Shown one piece after another: positions 41,385-50,449 of a stretch of 51,849 nucleotides of DNA. Under the pieces are notes generated by a model. The model did no database searches. It had not been told where the DNA came from and saw nothing but the letters and a program-made list of their open reading frames with translations. Source of the stretch: Streptomyces spiroverticillatus (lineage in GTDB: Bacteria > Actinomycetota > Actinomycetes > Streptomycetales > Streptomycetaceae); NCBI GenBank assembly GCA_014650415.1, contig BMUX01000031.1, positions 1 to 51,849 of the forward strand, written 5' to 3'. Within the stretch, counting starts at the first letter, position 1. Each line of letters opens with the position of its first letter. Position numbers and translations under genes: made by a program.

Positions 41385-42578
41385 ATGTCAGAAGAGATTT
41401 GGGACCGGTTGGTGGAGGCCGTGAGCCTTCGGTCCGAGGACGGGGGGATCGGGGTCACCGCGGAGTACGAGCCGCTCGGCGGGCCGGGAGACACGGTCTT
41501 CCCGCCGACGGTGAAGCTGACGGCGAGCGATGCCCCCAGATACCTGGTGGGCCCGCGATACGAAGACGGCGTAGGGGTGCAGGCGGTTTGCCTGGACCAG
41601 CCTCAGTCTCAGGCCAACCGGTGTGAACACGCCCTGGGGCAAGCGCTGCGCGACGGCATGGCGTACCTGCCGCACCTGCTGATGACCACCGAGTCGCACG
41701 GGGTGGCGGTGCGGATGACGAACATGGACGCCCCGCACCGCTCGCGTGACGCCTACTTCCGGGACTCCGAGGACGAGACAGGCACGAAGTTCGACGACAC
41801 ACCGACGGGGCTGGCACTGCGGCAGGCCAACGAGGCCGATCTCAGCGCCTATCTGCGGCAGGCGCCCACCGATTTGGTCTACGGGGCATGGGACTCGCAC
41901 CGTAAGCGCAGGATCCAAACAAAGATCGCCAAAGCGTACATCTCCCGCATGTACGGGGTGGCTCCGCTGGCAGGGGTCCGTGCTGCGGGCCGGTTCGACG
42001 CTCTGAACCTGCCCGGCGACACCGTGCTGGTCACGGACGGCGGATGGGCGCCGATCGAGGGGGCAAAGGCGCCGAAGGGAGTGGCGACGGCGAAGATGTC
42101 CGCGCTCGGGCACGGCATGATCCCGCCGACCGAGGGCCTGGGCGGGGTGTCGGTACGGTCGATCCACCGGAAGGCGACGGTCTCGGTGGCCCAGTTCGCG
42201 AACCTGCACTTCGGCGGGGCGGACGCCTCCTACACCACGGCAGCACGTGTGCTGCTGGCGTCCATCGCGCTGCTCGGCGACCGGCTGGCGTTCGCGCGGT
42301 CGGCGCTGCGGCTGCGCTCGGGGTGCGACCTGGTGCTGGTCTCGGAGCAGGTGCACTGGGTTAAGCGCGGCACCTCGGGATCCGCGAAGCAGGACGTGCT
42401 GGAGCTGAGCACGCCAGAACAGGCGCTCGCCCTGTTCGCGTACGCGCGCAAGCAGGCGCAGGCCGCGGGGGTGGAGTGGGCCGAGGAGCCGATGGTGGTG
42501 AAGCCGAACGCGAGTCTGCAGAAGGCCATCGACCGGTCGTTCGAGTTCCGCGGGGCCGGCACCGCAGAGAGCGAGTGA
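41385..42578 (+). CDS. csb1: Type I-U/I-G CRISPR protein Csb1 (Cas7 backbone subunit)
   Basis: 397 aa from ATG 41385. Features of the Csb1/GSU0053 family of Cas7-like RAMP proteins: FPPTVKLTASDAPRYLVGPR, VCLDQPQSQANRCEHALGQA, LLMTTESHGVAVRMTNMDAP HR, then VYGAWDSHRKRRIQTKIAKA and LHFGGADASYTTAARVLLAS. Csb1 polymerises along the crRNA to form the backbone of the type I-G Cascade. First gene of a tight four-gene operon (4-bp gap to csb2). No toxin-antitoxin or cas1 precedes it. Confidence 0.93.
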   Translation: MSEEIWDRLVEAVSLRSEDGGIGVTAEYEPLGGPGDTVFPPTVKLTASDAPRYLVGPRYEDGVGVQAVCLDQPQSQANRCEHALGQALRDGMAYLPHLLMTTESHGVAVRMTNMDAPHRSRDAYFRDSEDETGTKFDDTPTGLALRQANEADLSAYLRQAPTDLVYGAWDSHRKRRIQTKIAKAYISRMYGVAPLAGVRAAGRFDALNLPGDTVLVTDGGWAPIEGAKAPKGVATAKMSALGHGMIPPTEGLGGVSVRSIHRKATVSVAQFANLHFGGADASYTTAARVLLASIALLGDRLAFARSALRLRSGCDLVLVSEQVHWVKRGTSGSAKQDVLELSTPEQALALFAYARKQAQAAGVEWAEEPMVVKPNASLQKAIDRSFEFRGAGTAESE

Positions 42579-42582
42579 GGTC

Positions 42583-44058
42583 ATGCCGTTCCGTACGACG
42601 GTCCGCCTGCTGGAGTCCTTCTATGAGGCGTCGACGCTGGATCGCAGCCGGGCGGAGTGGCCGCCGCACCCCTACCGGGTGTTCTGCGCCCTGGTGTCGG
42701 TGGCCGACCCGGACGATCCCCTGCACGATGCGGCACTTCAGTGGCTGGAGCAGCAGCCCGCCCCTGTGGTGCGGGTGCCCGCACAGTCCGCCGAGGGGCA
42801 GGTTCCGCGCTGTGCGTGGGTGCCGACGAACGGTGTGGCCGCGCAGCCGAGCCACACCTTGCTGCCGGGGCGTACGGCGGGCGGGCAGACGCGGGTGTGG
42901 CGTGAGCGTGCGCTGGCCCGGCCGGTGATGGTCTTCGAGTGGCCCACGGTGCCGCCGGCCGGGGTGGCGGCGGTGCTGGAGTCGCTCGCCCGCGCCGTGC
43001 CCTACCTGGGGCGTGCCACCGGTCAGGCCCTGCTGCACACCAGTGTGGAGTCGGCCGGGGAGGGCGGTGAGGAGGGTGGGCCGTGGCAGGTCTGGGAGCC
43101 TGCCGGTGCGGACGTGGTCGCGGGCGTTCAGTCGTTGAGGGCCCCGTATCCGGGGCTGCTGGAGCGGCTGCGGTGGGCCCATGCGGAGGGGCAGTACGCG
43201 TTCCAGCAGGCGCGCCCGCACCCGTATGTGCTGCGCGGGGCGCAGGCCGTGCAGGAGCCGGGGGTGGTGGAGGGGCGGTTCGCGGATCTGGTGACGTTCG
43301 CGTTCGCGCCCGGGGTGTCGTTGGATGCGCACCTGACGATGAAGGTGACGGGGGCGTTGCGTGGCCGGGTGTGTGATCTGCTGGCCGCGGCGGGGCATGA
43401 CGTGGAGGCGATGGTCGCCATGCACGGGCACAAGGAGCGCGGTGATGAGCGGGGTGTGTGCGCGTTCCTCGGGCTGCCCTTCGTCGGGCGCCGGTATGCC
43501 GACGGCCGCCTGCGCGGGGTGGGCGTGGCCCTGCCCCGTGATCTGGATCCGGTAGTGCGGCGGGCGGTGCTGGCCTCTCTGCTGCGCACGGACGGTGGTC
43601 TGAGCACACTCCAGGTGCCCGCCCTGGATTGGCCGTTGGACCTGGTGTATGTCGGTGAGGGGGCCACGCCCACCGACACGGTGGCCGCGGTGCGGCCGCA
43701 GCGGTGGACCCGCCCGTCCAGGCAGTGGGCCACCGCGCTGCCGATGGTGCTGGACCACTTCCCCAAGCGCAACGGGCGTGAGATCGAGGAGTCGGTGGCC
43801 GTCAGTTGCCGCATGGCGGGACTGCCCGAGCCGCGGGACATCGAGGTGCTGCGCACAGGTGCCTTCGTGCCGGGCGCCCCATCCCTGTCGCCGGGCGCGG
43901 TGAGGCGTTACGAGGACGACCCGCCGCTGCCCGCCCGGCATGTGCGGCTGCACTTCGCCGAAGCGGTGGCCGGCCCGGTGATCGTGGGCAGCAAACGCAA
44001 CTACGGGCTGGGCCTGTGCCTGCCCACCAATACCCAGGACGGGGGGTACGGCGCATGA
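42583..44058 (+). CDS. csb2: Type I-U/I-G CRISPR protein Csb2 (Cas5-Cas6 fusion)
   Basis: 491 aa. The N-terminal half (FRTTVRLLESFYEASTLDRS, WPPHPYRVFCALVSVADPDD) is Cas5-like. The C-terminal half with HLTMKVTGALRGRVCDLLAA, HGHKERGDERGVCAFLGLPF and VGRRYADGRLRGVGVALPRD is the Cas6-like part. The Gly-rich loop VIVGSKRNYGLGLCLPTNTQ lies at the end. Csb2 (GSU0054 family) both caps the crRNA 5' end and cuts pre-crRNA in the repeat hairpin. It must therefore recognise the loop-variable repeats of this array, presumably through the conserved stem and flanks. Stop overlaps the cas3 start (ATGA). Confidence 0.92.
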   Translation: MPFRTTVRLLESFYEASTLDRSRAEWPPHPYRVFCALVSVADPDDPLHDAALQWLEQQPAPVVRVPAQSAEGQVPRCAWVPTNGVAAQPSHTLLPGRTAGGQTRVWRERALARPVMVFEWPTVPPAGVAAVLESLARAVPYLGRATGQALLHTSVESAGEGGEEGGPWQVWEPAGADVVAGVQSLRAPYPGLLERLRWAHAEGQYAFQQARPHPYVLRGAQAVQEPGVVEGRFADLVTFAFAPGVSLDAHLTMKVTGALRGRVCDLLAAAGHDVEAMVAMHGHKERGDERGVCAFLGLPFVGRRYADGRLRGVGVALPRDLDPVVRRAVLASLLRTDGGLSTLQVPALDWPLDLVYVGEGATPTDTVAAVRPQRWTRPSRQWATALPMVLDHFPKRNGREIEESVAVSCRMAGLPEPRDIEVLRTGAFVPGAPSLSPGAVRRYEDDPPLPARHVRLHFAEAVAGPVIVGSKRNYGLGLCLPTNTQDGGYGA

Positions 44059-47000
44059 CGCTCGCCCTGAAGGACTTCCCCGCGTTCGTGCACGAGGTGC
44101 ACGGTCACTGGCCTTTTCCCTGGCAGCGTGACTACCTTTCGAACGTGCTCGCCGAGGGGCGGTGGCTGGACCTGGACATCCCGACCGGGCTAGGCAAGAC
44201 CACCGTGATCGACGTATGGGCGTTCCTGCTGGCCTGGCAGCACACCAACAGCCACGACCGGACGGTGCCGCTGCGGCTGTTCTTCGTCGTGGATCGTCGC
44301 CTGGTCGTCGATCAGGCATACGACCACGCCGCACGCTTGAGCGCGGTTCTCTCCAGTGCGCCCGAAGGGAGCGTCGCTCGCAGGGTCGGGCGGGCCCTTG
44401 CTGAACTCGGCGGGCAGGGGCAGGAGTTGGCTGTGGTGCGGATGCGCGGGGGCGTCGACTGGGCGTCGCGCTGGCTCTCCTCGCCCGCGCAGCCTGCCGT
44501 CGTCACCTCCACCGTCGACCAGTACGGCAGCCGTCTGCTCTTCCGCGGCTACCACACGAGCCCGAGGATGCGGCCGATCGATGCCGCGTTGTGCGGCATG
44601 GATGCCCTGGTGGCCGTGGACGAAGCGCACATCGCGCTGCCGCTGCTGGTCACCGCCGCCGACTGCGCCGCCTACCAGCACACCGCCGCCCACCCGGGCT
44701 TCGCCGGCCGGGCGGTGCAGGTCGTCAGCCTCTCCGCCACCGCCGCCACAGACCCCTCCCGCCCCCGGCACCAGATCTCCGACGAGGACCGACGCCACGA
44801 CGTCGCAGGCAAGCGGCTGAACGCACCGCGCCGCATCACCTGCCTGGACGCGGTGGGCACGCAGAAGGATCCGGCCACCGCGTTCGCCACCGGCGCGGTC
44901 CTGGCCCTCGATGTCCTGATGCCGCTGCTCCAGCGGCCGGTGGCCGCCATCGTCGCGAACACGATCCGTACCGCCCGCGCCACCCACCACCTGCTGTCCC
45001 AGCGAGAGGACCTGGAGGTGGTGCTGCTCGTCGGACGCTCCCGTGCCCTGGACCGCGAGCTCCTGCTCGCCGAGAAGGCGCTGAAGGACCTCCTCGCCGG
45101 GGTGAAGCCGGGCCGGGGCAAGCCGCTGATCGTGGTGGCCACCCAGACCATCGAGGTTGGCCTCGACGTTTCCTTCGCCGCCCTGATCACGGAAAACGCC
45201 TCCCACGCCGCACTCGTCCAACGCCTTGGCCGCCTGGACCGCACCGGCGAGCAGACACTCGCCCCCGCGATTGTCCTGCGCGCCACCGACGGTACGGGCC
45301 GTGCACCGATCCCCGTCTACGGCGACGTTGCCACCCGCACCTGGGACTGGCTCACCACGCACACCCCCGCCGTGAACCTGCACGAGGTAGACCCGGGCCG
45401 GCTGACCGACCAACTGCCCCGGGGGCTACTGGTCAACCCGCTCACCCTGCCCGTCCTCCTGGAGGGGATCGACACCACACTGCTCAACACCCCGCCCCCG
45501 CGGACGCCGGTCCTGCACCGCACCGTCCTGGACGCCTGGACGCGCACCGGCCCCGCCCCGGTCCCCGACCAGGACGTCGCCCCCTTCTTGCACGGCCTCG
45601 ACACCTCACCCGAGGACGTCCAGGTGCTGTGGCGGGCCGACCTGCCCTACACCGACGGCTCCCCCGACGTCGAACAATGCGCGTTGCGCATGCAGCAACT
45701 GCCCCCGCACCCGGGCGAAACCCTCGCCCTGCCCGCCGCCCAGCTGCGCCGCCTTTTGACTCAGGAACCCGGCGACGGCGACGACACCAGCGACATGGAA
45801 GGCACGCCGCACAGCGAACCGGCCCCCACCAAGCACAAACGCCCGCCGGTGATGATGCCGGTCATGTGCTGGGACGACGCCGAGGACCGGTGGCTGGAGG
45901 TCACCGCACCCCACGCCATCCGGCCCGGCAGCACCGTGGTCCTGCCCAGCTCCTTGGGCGGACACGACCCCTACGGATGGACCGGCACCCACGGCGCGCC
46001 CGTCACCGATCTCGGCGACTTCCCGCCCACCCGCACCACACCCGCGGCCACGCCCGCTGGTGCGGCCGCGACCCGCCTCGACCCGGCGGTGCTCACCGTC
46101 CTCGCCGCCGGCGACACCAGCCTGCGTACGGCCCTGGACACCGCGATCACTACGACCGCGAAGCAACTGACGGCCGGAGAGGAGCACCCGGCCCTCCTCC
46201 TGGGCGCCCTCTTGGACACCCTCCTGGAGCACCTCAACACCCGTCCCGGCGGCCCGTACACCGACCTTGCCCGCCTGCGCCTCGCCGAACTGCGGGCAGT
46301 CCAGGACTGGTCGCTCTCCCCCACCGGCCGCACCACCACCCGCGGACACGTCGTCCTCGATCCCGACACCCCCCACCGTCTCGTGCTCGTCCCCCCGCAC
46401 CCCGCGCCCGGACAGGCGGAACACAGTGCGGGCGTCGGCGACGAGAGCGCCGACGCCAGCTCTCTGACCCGGCCCGTTCCTCTGTCCCAGCACAGCCGCG
46501 CCGTCGCCGAGCGGTCCGCCGCACTCGCCACCGCCCTGAACCTGCCCGCCGACCTCATCGACACCCTCCGCACCGCCGGCCACGCCCACGACTGCGGGAA
46601 ATCCCACCCCCGCTTCCAGTGCATGCTGTGTGCCGGAGACCGCCTCCTGGCCGACTCGCTGGACGAACCCCTGGCCAAGTCCGGCATGGACCCCGCCGAC
46701 CACACCGCTCGCCGCCGGGCCGCCCACCTGGCCCAGTGGAATACCGAGATGCGCCACGAAGCCCTCAGCGCTCTCGCCGTCACCGCCTGGCTTGCCACCG
46801 ATCCAGACCACCCCTGCGGCACCGACAAAGACCTCTTGGTCCACCTCGTCGGCGCCCACCACGGTCACGCCCGCGCGCTGCTGCCCCCGGTGCCCGACCC
46901 GCAACCGCAGGACGTCCGCTGCACGATGCCCGACCAGCAGCAGATCACCGTCAACAGCGCCCACATGGGCATCGACTGGAACGGCCCCGACCGCTTCAAG

Positions 47001-47093
47001 GCCCTCAATCACACCTACGGTCCCTGGGGTTTGGCGCTGCTCGAAACAGTCCTGCGCCTCGCCGACATGGCCTGCTCCGAAGAAGGCACCTGA
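44055..47093 (+). CDS. cas3: Cas3 helicase-nuclease, type I-U/I-G (C-terminal HD domain)
   Basis: 1012 aa from ATG 44055. SF2 helicase: Walker A DIPTGLGKTT (41-50), DEAH box VAVDEAHIALPL (187-198), SLSATAATDPSR, VVATQTIEVGLDVSFAALIT and VQRLGRLDRTGE (motif VI). The HD nuclease is at the C-terminus: HSRAVAERSAALATAL, HAHDCGKSHPRFQ with His845-Asp846, then VHLVGAHHGHARALLP. The C-terminal HD is the hallmark of type I-U/I-G Cas3; other type I Cas3 proteins have it at the N-terminus. Unwinds and degrades target DNA after Cascade recognition. All key motifs are intact. Confidence 0.95.
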   Translation: MTLALKDFPAFVHEVHGHWPFPWQRDYLSNVLAEGRWLDLDIPTGLGKTTVIDVWAFLLAWQHTNSHDRTVPLRLFFVVDRRLVVDQAYDHAARLSAVLSSAPEGSVARRVGRALAELGGQGQELAVVRMRGGVDWASRWLSSPAQPAVVTSTVDQYGSRLLFRGYHTSPRMRPIDAALCGMDALVAVDEAHIALPLLVTAADCAAYQHTAAHPGFAGRAVQVVSLSATAATDPSRPRHQISDEDRRHDVAGKRLNAPRRITCLDAVGTQKDPATAFATGAVLALDVLMPLLQRPVAAIVANTIRTARATHHLLSQREDLEVVLLVGRSRALDRELLLAEKALKDLLAGVKPGRGKPLIVVATQTIEVGLDVSFAALITENASHAALVQRLGRLDRTGEQTLAPAIVLRATDGTGRAPIPVYGDVATRTWDWLTTHTPAVNLHEVDPGRLTDQLPRGLLVNPLTLPVLLEGIDTTLLNTPPPRTPVLHRTVLDAWTRTGPAPVPDQDVAPFLHGLDTSPEDVQVLWRADLPYTDGSPDVEQCALRMQQLPPHPGETLALPAAQLRRLLTQEPGDGDDTSDMEGTPHSEPAPTKHKRPPVMMPVMCWDDAEDRWLEVTAPHAIRPGSTVVLPSSLGGHDPYGWTGTHGAPVTDLGDFPPTRTTPAATPAGAAATRLDPAVLTVLAAGDTSLRTALDTAITTTAKQLTAGEEHPALLLGALLDTLLEHLNTRPGGPYTDLARLRLAELRAVQDWSLSPTGRTTTRGHVVLDPDTPHRLVLVPPHPAPGQAEHSAGVGDESADASSLTRPVPLSQHSRAVAERSAALATALNLPADLIDTLRTAGHAHDCGKSHPRFQCMLCAGDRLLADSLDEPLAKSGMDPADHTARRRAAHLAQWNTEMRHEALSALAVTAWLATDPDHPCGTDKDLLVHLVGAHHGHARALLPPVPDPQPQDVRCTMPDQQQITVNSAHMGIDWNGPDRFKALNHTYGPWGLALLETVLRLADMACSEEGT

Positions 47094-47094
47094 G

Positions 47095-48048
47095 ATGCCC
47101 CACACCTACACCCTCGAACTGCCCGCCCTCTACGGCAGCTCCCCCCTCGGGTTCCTCGCCGCCCTCGGCACCCTCCACCTCACCACCCACCTCCTCGACC
47201 AGCCCCCACGACTGTCCTGGTCCGGCCCCGACGCCCCCGCCCTCCTGCACACCCACATCCCCTACACCCACACCACCCTCGCCGAACTCCTCGCCACCCA
47301 ACTCCCCAAAAACCCCGCCGACGACCCCCTCGCCGTCGCCCCCGGCATCCTTAACCAGCCCCGCACCCCAGGCGGCCCGAACGAGCCGCTCAAGATGCCC
47401 ATCGACGAAGCCCTCCACAAGCTCCGCACCTACGCACAGGCCGAACGCGACCACAACGACAACCGCGCCCACTGGTTCAGCGCCCTGGTCAACACCCTCG
47501 CGACAAAAGCCAGTGACACGGGTGCACCTTTCACCCGCACCACCCCCTACTTCGGCCACACCAGCAGAATGACCCTCCCCAACAACTGGGCCACAGCCGC
47601 ACAATTCTGCAAAGACGACCCGGCCCAGCTTCCGGCCGCGCTCACCCGCTGGCAGCGCGTTGAGGAATACGCTGGCGCCAACCTCGACCACCACTCCACC
47701 GGCGACGCCCACATGGTCAGCCACAGCAAACCCACCCAACAAGGCGTCCCCGGAGCCACCTGGCTCGCCCTCCACGGCTTCCTCGCCTTCCGCCTCATCG
47801 GCAACACCAACGACCCCCACGCCACCAGCTGGAACACCCCGAAGAAGGCATTCACCTGGCCCACCTGGCACCCCCCGCTCACCACCACCTCCCTCACCAC
47901 ACTCCTCGAACACCCCCTCCTGTATGCCTCCCGCCCGGACCCCAAGAGACTCCGCAACCTAGGAATCACCGCGCTCTACACCGCACCCCGCACCCGCCTC
48001 CCCAAAGGCGACGGCCCTCTCCAGCCCGGACGACGCCACCCCCTGTGA
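47095..48048 (+). CDS. Type I-G Cas8-like subunit (small; Csb3/Cas8g2-type candidate)
   Basis: 317 aa, starting 1 bp after the cas3 stop. MPHTYTLELPALYGSSPLGF LAALGTLHLTTHLLDQPPRL SW has the LGFLAALG opening seen in type I-U/I-G Cas8 proteins, then ERDHNDNRAHWFSALVNTLA, TTPYFGHTSRMTLPNNWATA and WLALHGFLAFRLIGNT. It is much shorter than Csx17 (about 700 aa), so the smaller Cas8 variant or a Cas3-accessory family fits better. Its position after cas3 and directly before the array supports membership of the effector, where Cas8 would read the PAM. Confidence 0.75.
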   Translation: MPHTYTLELPALYGSSPLGFLAALGTLHLTTHLLDQPPRLSWSGPDAPALLHTHIPYTHTTLAELLATQLPKNPADDPLAVAPGILNQPRTPGGPNEPLKMPIDEALHKLRTYAQAERDHNDNRAHWFSALVNTLATKASDTGAPFTRTTPYFGHTSRMTLPNNWATAAQFCKDDPAQLPAALTRWQRVEEYAGANLDHHSTGDAHMVSHSKPTQQGVPGATWLALHGFLAFRLIGNTNDPHATSWNTPKKAFTWPTWHPPLTTTSLTTLLEHPLLYASRPDPKRLRNLGITALYTAPRTRLPKGDGPLQPGRRHPL

Positions 48049-48063
48049 ACCACCGCTATCGGG

Positions 48064-49834
48064 CTGCCTCTGCGACTACGGGTCGCAGCACTACTACGGC
48101 TTCGTGCCATGGCCGATCATGGGGGCGATACCGCCCTGCCTCTGCGACTGCGGGTTGCAGCACCACTACGGCATGCCCTGCGGTCCGGCCTGCCGGATCA
48201 CCTCCAGCGCTACCTCTGCGACTGCAGGTCGCAGCACCACTACGGCTTCGAGTCCGCCCGCACCAACGCGCCACTGGTCGGCGCTGCCTCTACGACTTCA
48301 GCTCGCTGCCCAACTACGGTCTCGAAGAGTCTTCCGGTGCGACGGTGGCTCCGGTAGGTGACTCCCCGACCTGATCTCGCAGCACCATCACCACCCTTAC
48401 AACTCAACAGTGACCACGTGCCGCACACGCCTACTGCCGCTCCAGGCAGTATCACTACACGCGAGGACGCCCATCAGGCCGGACTGCCCAACGAGTTCTG
48501 CCTCTGCGACTCCGGGTCGCAGCACCACTACGGCATGGCCTTTACGACCAATGGGGACGGCAACTCGGCCCTCCCGCTGCGGCTCTGGGTCGCAGCGCCA
48601 CTACGGCGGCTCCTTGATACCGGCAACCATGGCGACCGCGAGTCTGCCTCTGCGACTTCGGATCGCAGCACCACTACGGCACGACCACCGGGAGGAGGAT
48701 CACTGCCATGCGAGCCTCGCCTGTGCGACTGCGGAGGGCCGCAGCACCACTTCGGCCCTCCGCAGTACATCCCACTCATGGTGGCGCGGTGCTGCCGCTG
48801 CGACTTCACGTTGCAGCGCCACTGCAGCAAGTTGGGACACACCCCGGCGTACCCGGGGCCCGCCTGCCTCTGCGACTACGGGTCGCAGCACCACTACGGC
48901 GACGCATGGGGGCACCTGCTGCATGTCCGGCTGCGGTCTGCCTCTGCGACATCGTGTCGCAGCACCACTATGGCGATCACTGGTACTACGCCGCGGGCGG
49001 CACCGCCGTCTGCCTCTGCGACTATGCGTCGCAGCACCACGGCGGCAACCAAGGGGCCGAGCCGATCGTGTGCATCCCTCGCGCTGCCTCTGCGACTTCG
49101 AGTCGCAGCACCACTACGGCAGCACCGTCGACCACATCACCGTCCACGAAACCAACTGCCTTGCGAGTGCGGGTCGCAGCACCACTACGGCGCGGCGCTC
49201 TGGGCAATCCCTGGCCGCCCCCGGAAGCTACCGCTGCGACTGCGGGTCGCAGCACCACTGCGGCGTGGTGGCTATGGCCACAAAGCCCACCTGCAGGGAC
49301 TGCCACTGCGATCACGAGTCGCAGCACCACTACGGCGTCGCCGCGTCCGACGTGCTGTCCCGGATCTCCCCCTGCCTCTGCGACGCCGAGTCGCAGCACC
49401 ACTACGGCGGGCTGGTGATGCGGCCGGTCCGGTACAGAGCGGGCTGCCTCTGCGACTCCACGTCGGCACCTCGTGTCCCTTGCGCTCGGATCCGGGGGCC
49501 ACGCCTGCCTCTGCGACGCCAAGTTGCAGCACCACCACGGCTGGCCGCTGGTCTACGGGATGGTCGCCGTCGTCGGCACTGCCTCTGCGACGCCGAGTCG
49601 CAGCCCCACTACGGCGTTTCGTCCTGCACCTGCTCCACCGCGCTAATGCGGACTGCCTCTGCGACTGCGGGTCGCAGCACCACTACGGCCCCGACTGGAT
49701 GCGCGAGTACCCGCCCGAGCGGTTCTGCCTCTGCGATTGCGGGTCGCAGCATCACTACGGCACCGCGACGGCTCGGGCTAAGGACGACCGACTCGCTCTG
49801 CCTTGGCAACTCCGGGGCGCAGCATCAATATGGA
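48064..49834 (+). CRISPR. CRISPR array, about 25 repeats of 37 nt with hypervariable hairpin loop
   Basis: Repeat starts: 48064, 48136, 48210, 48284, 48358 and 48425 (these last three degenerate), 48498, 48571, 48644, 48717, 48792, 48864, 48938, 49010, 49084, 49156, 49228, 49300, 49372, 49444 (3' part lost), 49505, 49579, 49653, 49725, 49798 (degenerate). The period is mostly 72-75 bp, so spacers are 35-38 nt. The repeat is CTGCCTCTGCGAC, a 5-nt variable part, then GTCGCAGCACCACTACGGC. CTGCGAC and GTCGCAG form the stem. The loop reads TACGG, TGCGG, TCCGG, TTCGG, ATCGT, TATGC, TTCGA, GCCGA, GCCAA, TTCAC and others. The first repeat starts 15 bp after the cas8 stop, with no leader there. Confidence 0.93.
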
Positions 49835-49975
49835 CCGGTGCATGGCCGGTTGCACGTCTGGTCTGCCCTGATGTCGAGCCGCAGGGCCAGACGAGCGCAC
49901 CTGGCAATGGACACGTATCCCGCCCGCGGCGTATGCGTTGGATGGCACGTGACACTCCCCTAGATCTCGCTCCCC

Positions 49976-50203
49976 GTGCCCGGCATCGCTGCCCAGGACT
50001 CCGGCATCCGGCTTCCGCTGTTCAGTCTCACTGAGGCGCAGGACCCGCTGCGGCTGCTTTAGCTCGTCGCGGACGAGGACGACGAACTGTCCGAGGAGGC
50101 CCGTTGGTTCGCAAAGCAGCTCCACGACCGCATCCCCTCCGAGAAGTATCGGCACAGCTGCACCGTGGAGGGGGCGTATGCGTTCCGGTCGCCCAGGCCG
50201 TGA
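49976..50203 (+). pseudogene. Small gene interrupted by an amber codon
   Basis: From GTG 49976: PGIAAQDSGIRLPLFSLTEA QDPLRLL, then TAG at 50060-50062 (codon 29), then in the same frame LVADEDDELSEEARWFAKQL and HDRIPSEKYRHSCTVEGAYA FRSPRP to a TGA at 50201. Both halves read like one natural acidic protein of about 75 aa, so the TAG is a recent nonsense mutation, a sequencing error, or a readthrough site. Family not recognised. It lies directly after the array. Confidence 0.55.
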
Positions 50204-50259
50204 CCGGGGTACCGGGGTGTCGTTGAGCAGTGCAGTGCCCGAGCACTACCTCCATCAGG

Positions 50260-50291
50260 AATCCCCCGGCCTCTCCGCTCCGGGGGATTTG
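50260..50291 (+). terminator. Hairpin with T-rich tail
   Basis: AATCCCCCGG (50260-50269) pairs with CCGGGGGATT (50280-50289), followed by TGTGTG. Perfect 10-bp stem, 56 bp after the broken small gene; insulates the nuclease gene. Confidence 0.65.
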
Positions 50292-50449
50292 TGTGCCCAC
50301 AGCGGCCACGGTCACGGGGGGCGGTTAGGCCGATCATCATGATTGCCCTCGCGCGGGTGAAGTCCCCCTCCGCATGGCGCATTTGGGGCCCGGATCCCGC
50401 TACGAAGATCTCGACAGGTTGTGATCTTCCATGAGAGGGGAGGGACGCG

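Noticed and set aside
49860..49896. A 26th, very degenerate CRISPR repeat
   Set aside because: Only CTGCC and CCGCAG remain and the spacing is off; not distinguishable from chance.
48358..50034. Long open frames (over 500 codons) across the CRISPR array with repeated LCDCGSQHHYG-like units
   Set aside because: The repeat period is 72-75 bp and not a multiple of three, so the motif changes frame from unit to unit. Open frames arise from high GC and lack of stops in the repeats.
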